A DNA stretch of 64,000 nucleotides, taken from Pedobacter jeongneungensis. GTDB lineage: Bacteria > Bacteroidota > Bacteroidia > Sphingobacteriales > Sphingobacteriaceae. The DNA is taken from contig NZ_AYMG01000017.1 in assembly GCF_000633455.1 (NCBI RefSeq), positions 186,001 to 250,000 on the forward strand, given 5' to 3'. This document shows positions 1 to 9,049 of this stretch, in pieces (the stretch's first letter is position 1; every line of letters begins with the position of its first letter). The translations under genes were made by a program, and so were the position numbers. Below the pieces are notes generated by a model. The model saw only the letters and a program-made list of their open reading frames with translations, made no database searches and was not told the DNA's origin.

Positions 1-1712
1 ATTCATCGCATCCGCTAAACAAGCGCTGGGATAAATCGGGCATTTGGGAAGGTTTTATTCCTGGCATTGCAAAAGGCGAGGTGTATAAATACTTTGTTAA
101 AGGCTTTGATGAATCAGAACATTTAAAAGGTGATCCTTATGCCCGCAGATGGGAACATCCACCGCAAACGGCCTGTATCGTTTGGGATACCGATTATACC
201 TGGAAAGATAAAGCCTGGCTTAATAAAAGGGCAAAAATCAATGCTTTAGATCAACCCATTTCCGTTTACGAAATACATTTGGGTTCCTGGGAGCGTGATC
301 CCGATAACCCTGAGCGCGTACTGAACTGTAGGGAAGTAGCCAGCAGGCTCGTACCTTATGTAAAAGAAATGGGTTTTACCCATGTAGAACTGATGCCGGT
401 AATGGAATTTCCTTATTTTCCAAGTTGGGGATATCAGATTACAGGTTATTTTGGTGCCAGCTCGCGTTATGGTTCACCACAGGATTTAATGTACCTGATT
501 GATGAACTACACAAAGCCAATATTGCCGTAATACTTGATTGGGTTCCTTCTCATTTCCCCGGCGATAGGCATGGTTTATATGAGTTCGATGGTACGCATC
601 TCTACGAACACGCCGATATGAAAAAAGGCTTTCATCCTGATTGGAAATCCTACATTTTCAACTATGACAGGAACGAGGTACGCTCTTTCCTCATCAGTAA
701 TGCTTTGTTCTGGTTAGATCAGTATCATGCCGATGGATTGAGGGTTGATGCTGTGGCCTCTATGTTATACTTTAATTTCTCAAGAGAAGATGGTGATGCT
801 GCCACTAATGAATACGGTGGAAGTGAAAATATTGGTGCCATCCAGTTTCTGCAGGATTTGAATGTGGCCGTTTATGGTAATTTTGAAGGCGTGCAGACCA
901 TTGCCGAAGAAAGCAGTACTTATCCGGGGGTAACCCATCCGGTGCATAATGGCGGATTGGGTTTTGGAATGAAATGGATGATGGGCTGGATGAACGATAC
1001 GCTTAAATATTTTAAAGTAGATACCCTTGGCCGGAAACACCATCACCACCAGTTGAGCTTTAGCATGACTTATGCCTTTACCGAAAACTTTATGCTGCCT
1101 TTTTCGCATGATGAGGTGGTGCACGGCAAATCGCCCATGCTGTATAAAATGCCTGGCGACGACTGGCAGAAATTCGCCAACCTAAGGGCGCTTTACGGTT
1201 ACATGTTTACCCATCCAGGAGCAAAATTGCTATTTATGGGCAATGAGTTTGGCCAAACCAACGAATGGAATTTTACACAATCTTTAGATTGGCATTTGCT
1301 GCAATATCCGCCACATAAAGGCATGCAGGAAACGGTTAAAGCCTTAAATTTCCTGTACAGGAAAGAACCTGCTTTATATCATTTCAACTTTAGCTACGAA
1401 GGTTTCCAGTGGCTCGATGCCGATAATGCAAACGAATCGGTATTTACCTATATGCGTAAAGGGCCAAAGGCAAAAGATACTTTGATTATTGCCATAAACC
1501 TCACTCCTGTAGTCCGCGAGAATTATAAAATTGGTGTTCCTTTTAAAACCAGGTGGAAAGAAATTTTCAATACTGATGATATTGTATATTATGGAGGTGG
1601 CATTAATAACCGAGGGGATATTGTGCCTCACTTAGAAGGTTATAATGGACAGGAATATTCGATAATTGTTGATCTGCCACCGCTAGCTGTGGTTATTTTC
1701 AAGAGCAAATAA
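1..1712 (+). CDS. glgB: 1,4-alpha-glucan branching enzyme, 5' end outside window
   Basis: Cytoplasmic GH13 enzyme that makes alpha-1,6 branches in glycogen. The open frame runs in from base 3, so the window holds about the last 569 residues and roughly 80 N-terminal residues are missing. Seen: the end of the N-terminal CBM48-like region (HPLNKRWDKSGIWEG, YFVKGFDESE), the linker SVYEIHLGSW, the barrel motifs WVPSHFPGD, DGLRVDAVASMLYF (nucleophile Asp), TIAEES (acid/base Glu) and PFSHDEVVHGK (transition-state Asp), then a C-terminal beta domain ending in PPLAVVIFK. A GTG at 81 lies inside the gene and is not the start. Neighbouring glycogen genes are probably upstream of the window. Identification is secure. 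Confidence 0.96.
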   Translation, partial: SSHPLNKRWDKSGIWEGFIPGIAKGEVYKYFVKGFDESEHLKGDPYARRWEHPPQTACIVWDTDYTWKDKAWLNKRAKINALDQPISVYEIHLGSWERDPDNPERVLNCREVASRLVPYVKEMGFTHVELMPVMEFPYFPSWGYQITGYFGASSRYGSPQDLMYLIDELHKANIAVILDWVPSHFPGDRHGLYEFDGTHLYEHADMKKGFHPDWKSYIFNYDRNEVRSFLISNALFWLDQYHADGLRVDAVASMLYFNFSREDGDAATNEYGGSENIGAIQFLQDLNVAVYGNFEGVQTIAEESSTYPGVTHPVHNGGLGFGMKWMMGWMNDTLKYFKVDTLGRKHHHHQLSFSMTYAFTENFMLPFSHDEVVHGKSPMLYKMPGDDWQKFANLRALYGYMFTHPGAKLLFMGNEFGQTNEWNFTQSLDWHLLQYPPHKGMQETVKALNFLYRKEPALYHFNFSYEGFQWLDADNANESVFTYMRKGPKAKDTLIIAINLTPVVRENYKIGVPFKTRWKEIFNTDDIVYYGGGINNRGDIVPHLEGYNGQEYSIIVDLPPLAVVIFKSK

Positions 1713-1732
1713 AGTCATTTTCCTTTTTATAT

Positions 1733-1850
1733 TACGCCAAAACTACCATTAAATGTATAGTTTTGGCGTGATATAGTTTTTTATAATACGCCAAAACAAC
1801 TATAAAAAAACACTTTTGGCGTGATATAATTATTTGTAATACGCCAAAAC
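1733..1850. promoter_or_regulatory. Tandem palindromic operator-like repeats, period 53-54 bp
   Basis: TACGCCAAAAC occurs at 1733-1743, 1787-1797 and 1840-1850, and its inverted form TTTTGGCGTGATATA at 1761-1775 and 1814-1828. The result is two and a half units spaced 53-54 bp apart, each a pair of inverted arms. The last arm lies just upstream of the -7 box of the ATPase gene, where the -33 box should be. A repressor binding array is the simplest reading; the binding protein is unknown. Confidence 0.7.
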
Positions 1851-1862
1851 TTATAAATTTAT

Positions 1863-1870
1863 TACCTTTG
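1863..1870 (+). promoter_or_regulatory. -7 promoter box of the ATPase gene
   Basis: TACCTTTG matches the Bacteroidota -7 consensus TAnnTTTG exactly. No TTTG is seen 19 bp upstream; that place is taken by the last operator arm (1840-1850), so the promoter may be weak or controlled. Transcription would start near 1877, about 14 bases before the ATG. Confidence 0.55.
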
Positions 1871-1890
1871 TTGTTGTAAATTAATTGTTT

Positions 1891-3327
1891 ATGGAGCAGG
1901 TAGTGGGTAGGACTGAAGAAAGATTGTTGTTAAATAAGATTGAGAAATCTGGCGAATCAGAACTGATCGCTATGTATGGACGTAGGCGGGTTGGAAAAAC
2001 TTATTTAATCAGAAACGGTTTTAGCAAGGAAATTGCATTCGAATTTTCAGGAATTCATCATGCAACATTAAACCAGCAATTGGAAAATTTTAGTTTGGCG
2101 CTTACAAAAGCAACAGGAGGACTTCCGCTCGCCAAGCCCGAAAGTTGGATCGCTGCTTTCCAAATGCTTAGCCAATACCTTACGCCTTTAGTAAAAAAGG
2201 AAAGAACAATCATTTTTATCGACGAATTCCCATGGATCAATACCGCCCGGTCTGGTTTTTTGCCTGCTTTCGAAAACTTTTGGAACAGCTGGGCCTCTAA
2301 AGAAAAGAAACTTATTGTGGTGATCTGTGGTTCAGCTGCCTCGTGGATGATTAATAAAGTGATCAATAACCGCGGTGGCCTGCATAACCGTGTTACCCGA
2401 AGGATCAGACTTTTGCCATTTACCATTAGCGAAACAGCTGCTTACCTGAAACATAGAAAGATAAAATTGGATAAATACCAGCTTTTACAGGTTTATATGG
2501 CTATGGGCGGCATCCCCCAATACCTTAAAGAGATAGAACCAGGGGAGAGTGTTGCCCAGATTATCGATCGGTTATTTTTTACCAAAGACGGCTTGCTGCT
2601 AGAAGAATTTAAAAATCTGTATTATTCCCTCTTTGATAAAGCCGAAAACCACATTGATATTGTACAGGCATTGGCGAAAAAAAACAAAGGCTTAACGCGT
2701 ACCGAAATTATTAATGCCTGTAAACTAAGCAGTGGTGGTTACGCCACACAATTACTTGCAGAACTGGCCGAATCGGGTTTTATTACACCACATATTCCTT
2801 TCGGTAAAAGCACTAAAGATGCCTTATACAAACTTACGGATGAGTATTCTATTTTTTACCTCAAATTTATCGACGGTAATAAGGCAACAGGAGCGGGTAC
2901 CTGGTTAAAATTCTATTCGGGTGCCTCATGGAAAAGTTGGAGCGGATATGCTTTCGAGAGCATCTGTATGAAACATACGGCCCAGATTAAAAAGGCCATA
3001 GGGATAGAAAATGTTTATGCCGAGATATCAGTATGGCGTTACCTGCCTAAAAATAAAGAGGAGCAGGGTGCACAGATCGATCTTTTGATCGACCGTAACG
3101 ATTCCTGTATCAATATCTGCGAAATCAAATTTTCAGTTGCAGCTTTCGAAATCAGCAAATCATACGAAAGAGAGCTGAATAATAAACTAAAAGTATTTCA
3201 ATTACAAACTGGAACAAGAAAGGCGTTATTTTTAACTATGATTACCACTTATGGATTAAAGAATGCGACGAACTACCCAGGGTTAGTACAAAAAGAGATC
3301 ACCATGGATATATTTTTTAAGGATTAA
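1891..3327 (+). CDS. AAA+ ATPase of the ATPase_2/DUF234 type with nuclease-like C-terminus
   Basis: Likely 478-residue cytoplasmic ATPase. Seen: Walker A GRRRVGKT (about residues 30-37), Walker B TIIFIDEF (about 106-113), a sensor-like CGSAASWM stretch, a winged-helix-like middle part (LTRTEIINACKLSSGGYATQLLAELAESGFI is its core) and a C-terminal D-x(n)-E-x-K pattern (AQIDLLID then ICEIKFS) like the PD-(D/E)XK fold reported for this family. The ATG at 1891 is chosen over a TTG at 1885. The family is the archaeal-type ATPase clade of STAND/AAA proteins; its biological role is unresolved. The gene stands alone behind a tandem operator array. A second, related ATPase is at 61633-62988 with a different array. 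Confidence 0.85.
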   Translation: MEQVVGRTEERLLLNKIEKSGESELIAMYGRRRVGKTYLIRNGFSKEIAFEFSGIHHATLNQQLENFSLALTKATGGLPLAKPESWIAAFQMLSQYLTPLVKKERTIIFIDEFPWINTARSGFLPAFENFWNSWASKEKKLIVVICGSAASWMINKVINNRGGLHNRVTRRIRLLPFTISETAAYLKHRKIKLDKYQLLQVYMAMGGIPQYLKEIEPGESVAQIIDRLFFTKDGLLLEEFKNLYYSLFDKAENHIDIVQALAKKNKGLTRTEIINACKLSSGGYATQLLAELAESGFITPHIPFGKSTKDALYKLTDEYSIFYLKFIDGNKATGAGTWLKFYSGASWKSWSGYAFESICMKHTAQIKKAIGIENVYAEISVWRYLPKNKEEQGAQIDLLIDRNDSCINICEIKFSVAAFEISKSYERELNNKLKVFQLQTGTRKALFLTMITTYGLKNATNYPGLVQKEITMDIFFKD

Positions 3328-3349
3328 CCAGGTTGATCTTAACCCTTGT

Positions 3350-3413
3350 AAATAAGAAAAGCCTCCCATTGCTGGAAAGCTTTCTTAAACTCTGGAGTGG
3401 AAGCTTCCAGAGA
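3350..3413 (-). ncRNA. Candidate small RNA, about 60 nt
   Basis: A consensus promoter at 3419-3449 reads leftward into a stretch with no open frame. The first bases form a 7-bp hairpin (CTCTGGA at 3390-3396 with TCCAGAG at 3406-3412), followed by a longer stem between 3374-3386 and 3354-3367 that ends in a T-rich arm and could stop transcription. The same stem would also serve as the terminator of the convergent ATPase gene. Promoter plus structure is suggestive; expression is unproven. Confidence 0.35.
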
Positions 3414-3418
3414 GGGTG

Positions 3419-3449
3419 CAAAGATACAATAACTCTTTTCTTATGCAAA
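3419..3449 (-). promoter_or_regulatory. Consensus Bacteroidota promoter reading leftward
   Basis: Read on the minus strand: TTTG (3446-3449), 19 bp, TATCTTTG (3419-3426). Both boxes and the spacing are identical in design to the rpsF and ohr promoters in this window. No annotated gene lies downstream of it on that strand, only the candidate small RNA. Confidence 0.6.
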
Positions 3450-3701
3450 TATTATTTGCTAAATAATTTATGGCGATCAAGCTTCATTTTCAGATTTTTT
3501 TCAATAACCTCCCTTTAATTTTCTAATATTCCTGATTTGTTTGCTTTTTGTTTGTGGTCGCATGGTTTCTTAACATGGATTAAATGAGTGTTGTTTAGTT
3601 TTGTCGCGGTTAAAAAAAATAAAATGAATGTTTGAGAAAACCGTTTGTTTCATTTTTACGTAACCAAAAGATAACCCTGAATTTTTGCTCTCCCAAACAA
3701 A

Positions 3702-5840
3702 TTGAAGCGGTTTTTTTGTCTATTCTTATTATTAGGACTGTTATTCGTCCTTTCCGGACCTTTGTATGCACAGTTGTGTACGAATCAAAGTCGTGTATAC
3801 GCTAGTTTTCAGGATTCACAAAGTGCTCCTGCGGGGCTTGGATCGGTATCTATCAGCAATAATGCGAAGTCAGTTGATACGGATCCTTCAACAGCATCTA
3901 CCTTATCTATAACTAATGTGCTGGGCGCTTCTTCCATTACACAATACCTCGAGTTTAGTACCGATGGTACCCACAACGGCAAGAGATTGCTTCCTGCAAC
4001 TACACCAGTTATTATCAAGGTATCTATCCCATCTTCCTTTTTGGCTGTAGCAGCAACTATTGAGATAGGTACATTTGTTGATTTAAGTACAGCGACCAAA
4101 GTAGCCACCAGAACCTCACTTTATTCGGCCTCTACAATTGGGCTGTTAAATGGAGCAGGTGCTATCGAAATCCCTTTAACACCCACTCAAGCATATAATG
4201 GTGTTTATGTTAAATTTTCGGCACCCGTTATTTCAGTTGGGGCATCCGCCGAAATATATGGGGCCTATATTCTTGAGAGTAACCCTTCAGATATTGAGTG
4301 TGATAAAGGTATTGATGTATTAACAGGGGTAAATGGGGCAGGTTTGCTGAATGCTACTGCTTCGGTAAGCAATCCTTATGCCGCTATAGATGCTGATCCG
4401 GCCTATACGACTTATGCTACCATTAATACCGGATTGCAGGCTGCCAACGAAGCTTACCTCACTGCCATATTTGCCAAGGAAAGTCAACCGCTCGATTCGA
4501 TCAAAGTTGTTTATGATGGCGGTGGAGGGTTAAGTCTGTTTAGTGGCTTTACCATTCAGCCCTATTTAGGCGATGCAGTTGCTGGCGGTGCTTTTAACAA
4601 TGGAAATGTAACCATTAAAGCAATTCCAAACACTACAAAATTCGAAGTTTCCTTTCCGGTTTCAACTATTTTCGACCGTGTAAAAATCTCCTGGGGAGGG
4701 CTGTTGGCAATTGGCACCGAACTTCATATTTATAATGTAACCAAGGTAATACCCAAACCGATACCCTTAATTGATGGACAGCAGCTTTACAATGCTAATG
4801 TATGTTCTGGCCATGCTACAACCTTATCTATCAGTAATCTGCAAGACTGTACTACTTATAAGTGGTATGCAGATAAAACCACCACCACACCTTTGTTTAC
4901 CGGCAGTACTTATAACTTGGGTATATTGCCTGTTGGCGATTATGTTTATTATGTAGAATCGAGACGCAATAACTGTATTTCGTCTATTTCGGAGCGGGTA
5001 AAAGTAACATTAAAGGTTAATCCGCTGCCTACGGTTTCAGCAACCAACGTAATTTCCTGCAGTGGCTCGGCGGTAAATCTTTCAGCAGATAATCCACTTG
5101 CCGGCATCACCTATAACTGGTATGATGCTGCCACGGGGGGTAATTTAAAATATACGGGTAATAACTATACCACACCTGTACTAACTGCTAATGCCACCTA
5201 TTATATAGAAGCGGTAAACCAGACTACGGGTTGTGTGAGCGCTAACCGGGCAGCACTTGCTATTCAGGTAAAGCCACTTGCTGTGATAGGCTCTACAACC
5301 GGTATAAATAAAATCTGTATTGGTTCTGCAACTACTTTAAGCAATTTAAATGCTGGAGGCAGCTGGTTGAGTGCTAATCCGCTCATTGCCACTGTAAACG
5401 CTAATACTGGTGAGGTAACAGGCCTTGCTGCCGGCTCAACAGTAATCAGGTACATCATTCCTGATGGACCCGCTATCTGTTCAAATTTTACCGATTTTAA
5501 TTTAACGATAGCATCACCCCCAAATTTAACATTAGGGCCAGCGCCAGAAATTTGCTCGGGCTTTACAAGTTCATCATTAAGTTATACCAATCCGGTAAAC
5601 AGTCCGGTAACTTACAGTATCAGTTGGAGCACAGCAGGATTTACATCAATAAACAACCAGACTTTACCCCTGGGCAATATTCCTTTTACCGTGCCTTTTG
5701 ATGCTGCAACAGGTACGCATTCGGGTATCCTCACCATCAAAAATGCCGATGGCTGCAGTACTCAGCTCAATTTCACAATTAAAATAAACCCTAAACCACC
5801 AGCACCGCATGTGTTGGTGCCCATAACATCACAATATTAA
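3702..5840 (+). CDS. Secreted multi-domain Ig-like surface protein
   Basis: 712 residues with a clear signal peptide (MKRFFCLFLLLGLLFVLSGPLYAQ). The start is a TTG: an in-frame stop lies at 3678 and no ATG fits. The N-terminal two thirds contain two related beta-rich blocks of about 150 residues (around 30-190 and 205-345). Then come Ig-like modules of the CYKWY/YNWYDAATGG type common in Bacteroidota adhesins, and a Big_2-like module (GGSWLSANPLIATVNANTG). There is no type IX sorting signal at the C-terminus; it ends shortly after an inter-domain linker (NPKPPAPHV). First gene of a four-gene run ending in a PorP/SprF protein. A -7-like TAGTTTTG lies at 3596-3603. Function as surface adhesin or polymer is inferred. 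Confidence 0.75.
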   Translation: MKRFFCLFLLLGLLFVLSGPLYAQLCTNQSRVYASFQDSQSAPAGLGSVSISNNAKSVDTDPSTASTLSITNVLGASSITQYLEFSTDGTHNGKRLLPATTPVIIKVSIPSSFLAVAATIEIGTFVDLSTATKVATRTSLYSASTIGLLNGAGAIEIPLTPTQAYNGVYVKFSAPVISVGASAEIYGAYILESNPSDIECDKGIDVLTGVNGAGLLNATASVSNPYAAIDADPAYTTYATINTGLQAANEAYLTAIFAKESQPLDSIKVVYDGGGGLSLFSGFTIQPYLGDAVAGGAFNNGNVTIKAIPNTTKFEVSFPVSTIFDRVKISWGGLLAIGTELHIYNVTKVIPKPIPLIDGQQLYNANVCSGHATTLSISNLQDCTTYKWYADKTTTTPLFTGSTYNLGILPVGDYVYYVESRRNNCISSISERVKVTLKVNPLPTVSATNVISCSGSAVNLSADNPLAGITYNWYDAATGGNLKYTGNNYTTPVLTANATYYIEAVNQTTGCVSANRAALAIQVKPLAVIGSTTGINKICIGSATTLSNLNAGGSWLSANPLIATVNANTGEVTGLAAGSTVIRYIIPDGPAICSNFTDFNLTIASPPNLTLGPAPEICSGFTSSSLSYTNPVNSPVTYSISWSTAGFTSINNQTLPLGNIPFTVPFDAATGTHSGILTIKNADGCSTQLNFTIKINPKPPAPHVLVPITSQY

Positions 5841-5867
5841 TTAAACAAATTAAAAATCCCCATCCCC

Positions 5868-6557
5868 ATGAACAGTACCATTAAAAAAAGCTTATTCGTA
5901 GTCGCATTATTGCTGATCTGTAACTTTTTACGCGTTTCTGCGCAAATTACACCAACCACAACAGGCGTTAATCTATTTTGCAAAGGTTCCGATCTTACCC
6001 TGCCTGCACCTCCCGCTGGCTCAAATTGGATTGTAAGGTTTAGCGCAGCGTCTACTACCACACCATCTGCCGTAGTTACCTTAGTAGGCGGAAACAAAAT
6101 TGCGGCTGCAGATTTACAGAACGGATATTATTATTTAAGCTCAAAAGCCACCACAGCAGGTTCCTGCGAATCGGATATGCAGGAAATCCCGGTTTATGTG
6201 CTTAAACCATTGGTACCTGATTTTGCCGCGGCTAATTTTTGTGTGGAAACGCCGATCGCACAGGTTGGAAGTATTACCAATCCGGAAGATCCAACCATTA
6301 CCATTTTGGCTTATCAATGGTACACTGTTATAGGTTCAACTGAAACTGCAATTGCTGGCGCAACCCAAAAAGATTATACACCAGCTTCGCCAACAGTGGG
6401 TATTACAAAATACCGCTTAAAAGTGGGTTATGTAATCAATGGTAATAAATATTGTGCGCAAACGGTAGACCATGATGTAACGGTAACAGCCAAACCAAGC
6501 AAACCAACCATCACACCTGCACAGATTTCGGGAACAGCCAGCGCAGTTACTTTTTAA
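5868..6557 (+). CDS. Secreted Ig-like protein
   Basis: 229 residues; signal peptide ending LRVSAQ. Contains two Ig-like modules with Cys pairs (NLFCKGSDLTL, FCVETPIAQVG, YQWYTVIGST, KYCAQTVDHDVTV). It ends in KPSKPTITPAQ, the usual linker that precedes another Ig module in long gliding-associated proteins, but a stop follows with no sorting domain. Lies 27 bases after the previous gene and 39 before the next, so probably co-transcribed. May be a naturally short subunit or the residue of a longer protein broken into separate genes. Confidence 0.7.
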   Translation: MNSTIKKSLFVVALLLICNFLRVSAQITPTTTGVNLFCKGSDLTLPAPPAGSNWIVRFSAASTTTPSAVVTLVGGNKIAAADLQNGYYYLSSKATTAGSCESDMQEIPVYVLKPLVPDFAAANFCVETPIAQVGSITNPEDPTITILAYQWYTVIGSTETAIAGATQKDYTPASPTVGITKYRLKVGYVINGNKYCAQTVDHDVTVTAKPSKPTITPAQISGTASAVTF

Positions 6558-6596
6558 TTCAGGTAGATATCATTTTTCCTATTTGTAAATCTATAA

Positions 6597-7541
6597 ATGA
6601 GGCTTAGGTTTTATACCTTCCTGTTTATGGCTTTTCTGTTATTTTCATTTATAACAGCATTTAGCCAGACCGTACCCAATGGGCGGCAGAAAATCACGAT
6701 CAAAAAAGGATCGTCGGTTTCTTTGCGCGCAAATTCGGGAGGGGCAAGCACGTACATCTGGTATAAGGATGGCGTATTGGTGCCTGGTCAGAACAAGCAG
6801 AATCTCATTACCGCAACAGCAGGGATTTATAAAGTCGCGGCAATCAACAGTTTTGGATGTACATCAGATCTATCGGATGAGATAGAGGTTGAAGTGATAA
6901 ATCAGCTTATGGCAGATGTAGCCATTACCAAACGATCGGAAACTAAAAATGTACTCAGCAACCAGGTTTTTGATTACTACCTGGATGTGCGGAACAATGG
7001 TGCAGATGATGCTACAATTGTTAAAGTGAAGGATGTTTTGCCTGATAACCTCATTTTCGAAAGCCTGGCACAACCAACGGATGGAGTTGCTAATTACGAT
7101 CCAGCTACGAGGACTATTCAATGGGGGATAGCGCTTCTTGGTAATGGAAAATTTGCGGAACTCGTGGTGCATGTAAAAGCTAAACAACCTGGCATGGTAA
7201 TCAATACCGCAACAGTGATTGCAACCGAGAACGATCCTATATTATCAAATAACACTTCAACCGATTTAAAAGAAATTTCAGGTTTAAGGATACCAAATGT
7301 ATTTACACCCAATGGGGATGGGAAAAATGATACATTTTATCTCGAAAATCTGCAATCTTTTGAGTTTAACGAGGTAACGGTAATCAATAGGTGGGGGAGT
7401 ACAGTATATCAATCAAACAAATACCTAAATGACTGGACTGCTCCGGGATTAAGTGATGGGACTTATTTCTATGTGGTTAAGGTGAAAAATGGTAATACCG
7501 ATTGGTTGGAATATAAGGGATATATCACCATCATCAGGTAA
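6597..7541 (+). CDS. T9SS type B substrate with DUF11 and CHU_C-type sorting domain
   Basis: 314 residues. Order seen: signal peptide (to ITAFSQ), one Ig-like module (YIWYKDGVLVPGQNKQNL), a DUF11-type module (LMADVAITKRSE, YYLDVRNNGADDAT), then a C-terminal domain starting IPNVFTPNGDGKNDTFY and containing VINRWGSTVYQS and the YKGYITIIR end. That C-terminal block is the gliding-motility-associated (CHU_C, type B) sorting domain used by the type IX secretion system. The protein should be exported and held at the cell surface. Its PorP/SprF partner follows 16 bases later, the usual pairing for type B substrates. Confidence 0.9.
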   Translation: MRLRFYTFLFMAFLLFSFITAFSQTVPNGRQKITIKKGSSVSLRANSGGASTYIWYKDGVLVPGQNKQNLITATAGIYKVAAINSFGCTSDLSDEIEVEVINQLMADVAITKRSETKNVLSNQVFDYYLDVRNNGADDATIVKVKDVLPDNLIFESLAQPTDGVANYDPATRTIQWGIALLGNGKFAELVVHVKAKQPGMVINTATVIATENDPILSNNTSTDLKEISGLRIPNVFTPNGDGKNDTFYLENLQSFEFNEVTVINRWGSTVYQSNKYLNDWTAPGLSDGTYFYVVKVKNGNTDWLEYKGYITIIR

Positions 7542-7557
7542 ATACAATTAAGCTAAT

Positions 7558-8535
7558 ATGATAAGTTTAAAGAAGATCATTTTTATTGTTGGCTGTTTTT
7601 GGTGTGCTAAACTGCATGCTCAACAGAACGCACAGTTTGGTCAGTATGTTTTTAACGGGATGTATATTAATCCGGCATATACCGGTTATAAGGAAGAGCT
7701 ATATCTGCAGGCTTTTGCACGTGCACAGTGGACAGGCGTTAAAGGTGCACCACAAACTCTGTCTATTTCGGCTGATGAAGCCATAAACGATGAAAGTTTA
7801 GGCATAGGTGCAATTATTACCAAAGATAAAATCGGTGCGCAGAGTGCTTTAAACGCCTCAGCCAATTTTGCCTACCGCATTAAGTTAGACCGTACCGAAA
7901 CGAATATCCTCGCTTTTGGTTTGGGGGTTGGGGTGATTCAAACCGGGTTGAACGGAAATCTGCTCGACCCGATTGAACAGGGCGATAACCGCATCCCAAC
8001 AGGAAGCATTAGTCAGGTGATGCCCGATATCCGTGCAGGGATCCATTATTCTAACGAGAAATTTTTTATTGGTTTCTCTGCAGATAACCTTTTATCTAAA
8101 TCTTTATCTGTTTTTACCGATTATAACCTGCTCAATGTTAAGGTACAGCCTCATTTTTATTTAAGCTCGGGCCTGGCACTTTCATTGAATGATGAATTTG
8201 TATTTAAACCCACTTTTTTAATTAAAGATGACCTCCACGGACCAACCTCTTTAGATTTAAATGCATTTTTACTGGTAAAAGAACGCTTTTGGTTAGGGGC
8301 AGTGTACCGCACTTCCGTTAAAATATATCCTAAGCAGAATTTGGAAAACAATCTTCGTGATCGTGCAGCTATTGGATTTATTACCGAACTTTTTGTTCGT
8401 CAAAACCTGCGCCTTGGCTATGGATATGATTATAGTTTAAATAAACTGGGCAACTATGATTATGGTTCGCACGAAATTTCTGTAGGGTATTATCTTGTTA
8501 CCAAAAAAAGCAGAAGGCCAAAGTGTTACTTTTAG
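7558..8535 (+). CDS. PorP/SprF family type IX secretion membrane protein
   Basis: 325 residues. Signal peptide to LHAQQ, then the family hallmarks QFGQYVFNGMYINPAYTGYKE, ARAQWTGVKGAPQT, LGIGAIITKDKIG and a beta-barrel pattern to the end. Known family members work in the outer membrane with type B T9SS substrates and help export or attach them. The gene follows its likely substrate directly, making a substrate-plus-SprF cassette. A weak 6-bp hairpin (AAAGTG/CACTTT) follows the stop. Confidence 0.9.
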   Translation: MISLKKIIFIVGCFWCAKLHAQQNAQFGQYVFNGMYINPAYTGYKEELYLQAFARAQWTGVKGAPQTLSISADEAINDESLGIGAIITKDKIGAQSALNASANFAYRIKLDRTETNILAFGLGVGVIQTGLNGNLLDPIEQGDNRIPTGSISQVMPDIRAGIHYSNEKFFIGFSADNLLSKSLSVFTDYNLLNVKVQPHFYLSSGLALSLNDEFVFKPTFLIKDDLHGPTSLDLNAFLLVKERFWLGAVYRTSVKIYPKQNLENNLRDRAAIGFITELFVRQNLRLGYGYDYSLNKLGNYDYGSHEISVGYYLVTKKSRRPKCYF

Positions 8536-8635
8536 TTTAGCACTTTTAGGTGTACTCTTTTGGGTTGTTTGATTGCTGGGCCCCAGGGTAAACAAATCCA
8601 TATTCTCCATGTTAAGTGTATAATAGCAATTTATC

Positions 8636-8950
8636 ATGAATGTGTCAATTAATCGGGTAATAGGTCAAGATGCCAATCTCAAAGTATGGCTATCCGATCA
8701 AGAAGTCATCATCAGCAAGTTAAGAGCGCATGATGTAATTGCTTTCAAAATGCTTTATCAAAAATATGCTTCGGCCATCTATGGATCAATTATCAGGCAA
8801 GTTAGCGACGAAGAAAAAGCAAAATCAATTTTAACACAAACCTTTTGCGAGGTATGGCAATCTTTTGCTGATTACGACGAAACCAAGTTGCGGATATTTA
8901 CCTGGATCAATCAACTTGCAGTGCAGAACATTAAAAAAGCTACCGTATAA
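8636..8950 (+). CDS. Stand-alone sigma-70 region 2 protein
   Basis: 104 residues. Residues from about 25 to 100 (HDVIAFKMLYQKYASAIYG, LTQTFCEVWQSFADYDETKLRIFTWINQLAVQNI) match region 2 of ECF sigma factors, including the FxTWxxxIAxN-like helix used for -10 recognition. The protein stops at the end of region 2; region 4 (the -35 binding part) is absent and cannot be found in other frames downstream. Either a truncated remnant or a deliberate single-domain sigma-like regulator. It sits between the T9SS cassette and a Crp-type regulator, both on the same strand. Confidence 0.7.
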   Translation: MNVSINRVIGQDANLKVWLSDQEVIISKLRAHDVIAFKMLYQKYASAIYGSIIRQVSDEEKAKSILTQTFCEVWQSFADYDETKLRIFTWINQLAVQNIKKATV

Positions 8951-9049
8951 TAAGTTTTTGGCAGCACAATCGTCTCAATAGCCTATTTTATTTTTATGTT
9001 CCAGTTGGATTTGCTATTATTAAGGGTCTAAAGTCTATCCCTATATTGT

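Noticed and set aside
3333..3518. 61-codon frame after the first ATPase gene
   Set aside because: Covers the terminator and the leftward promoter; no protein-like pattern.
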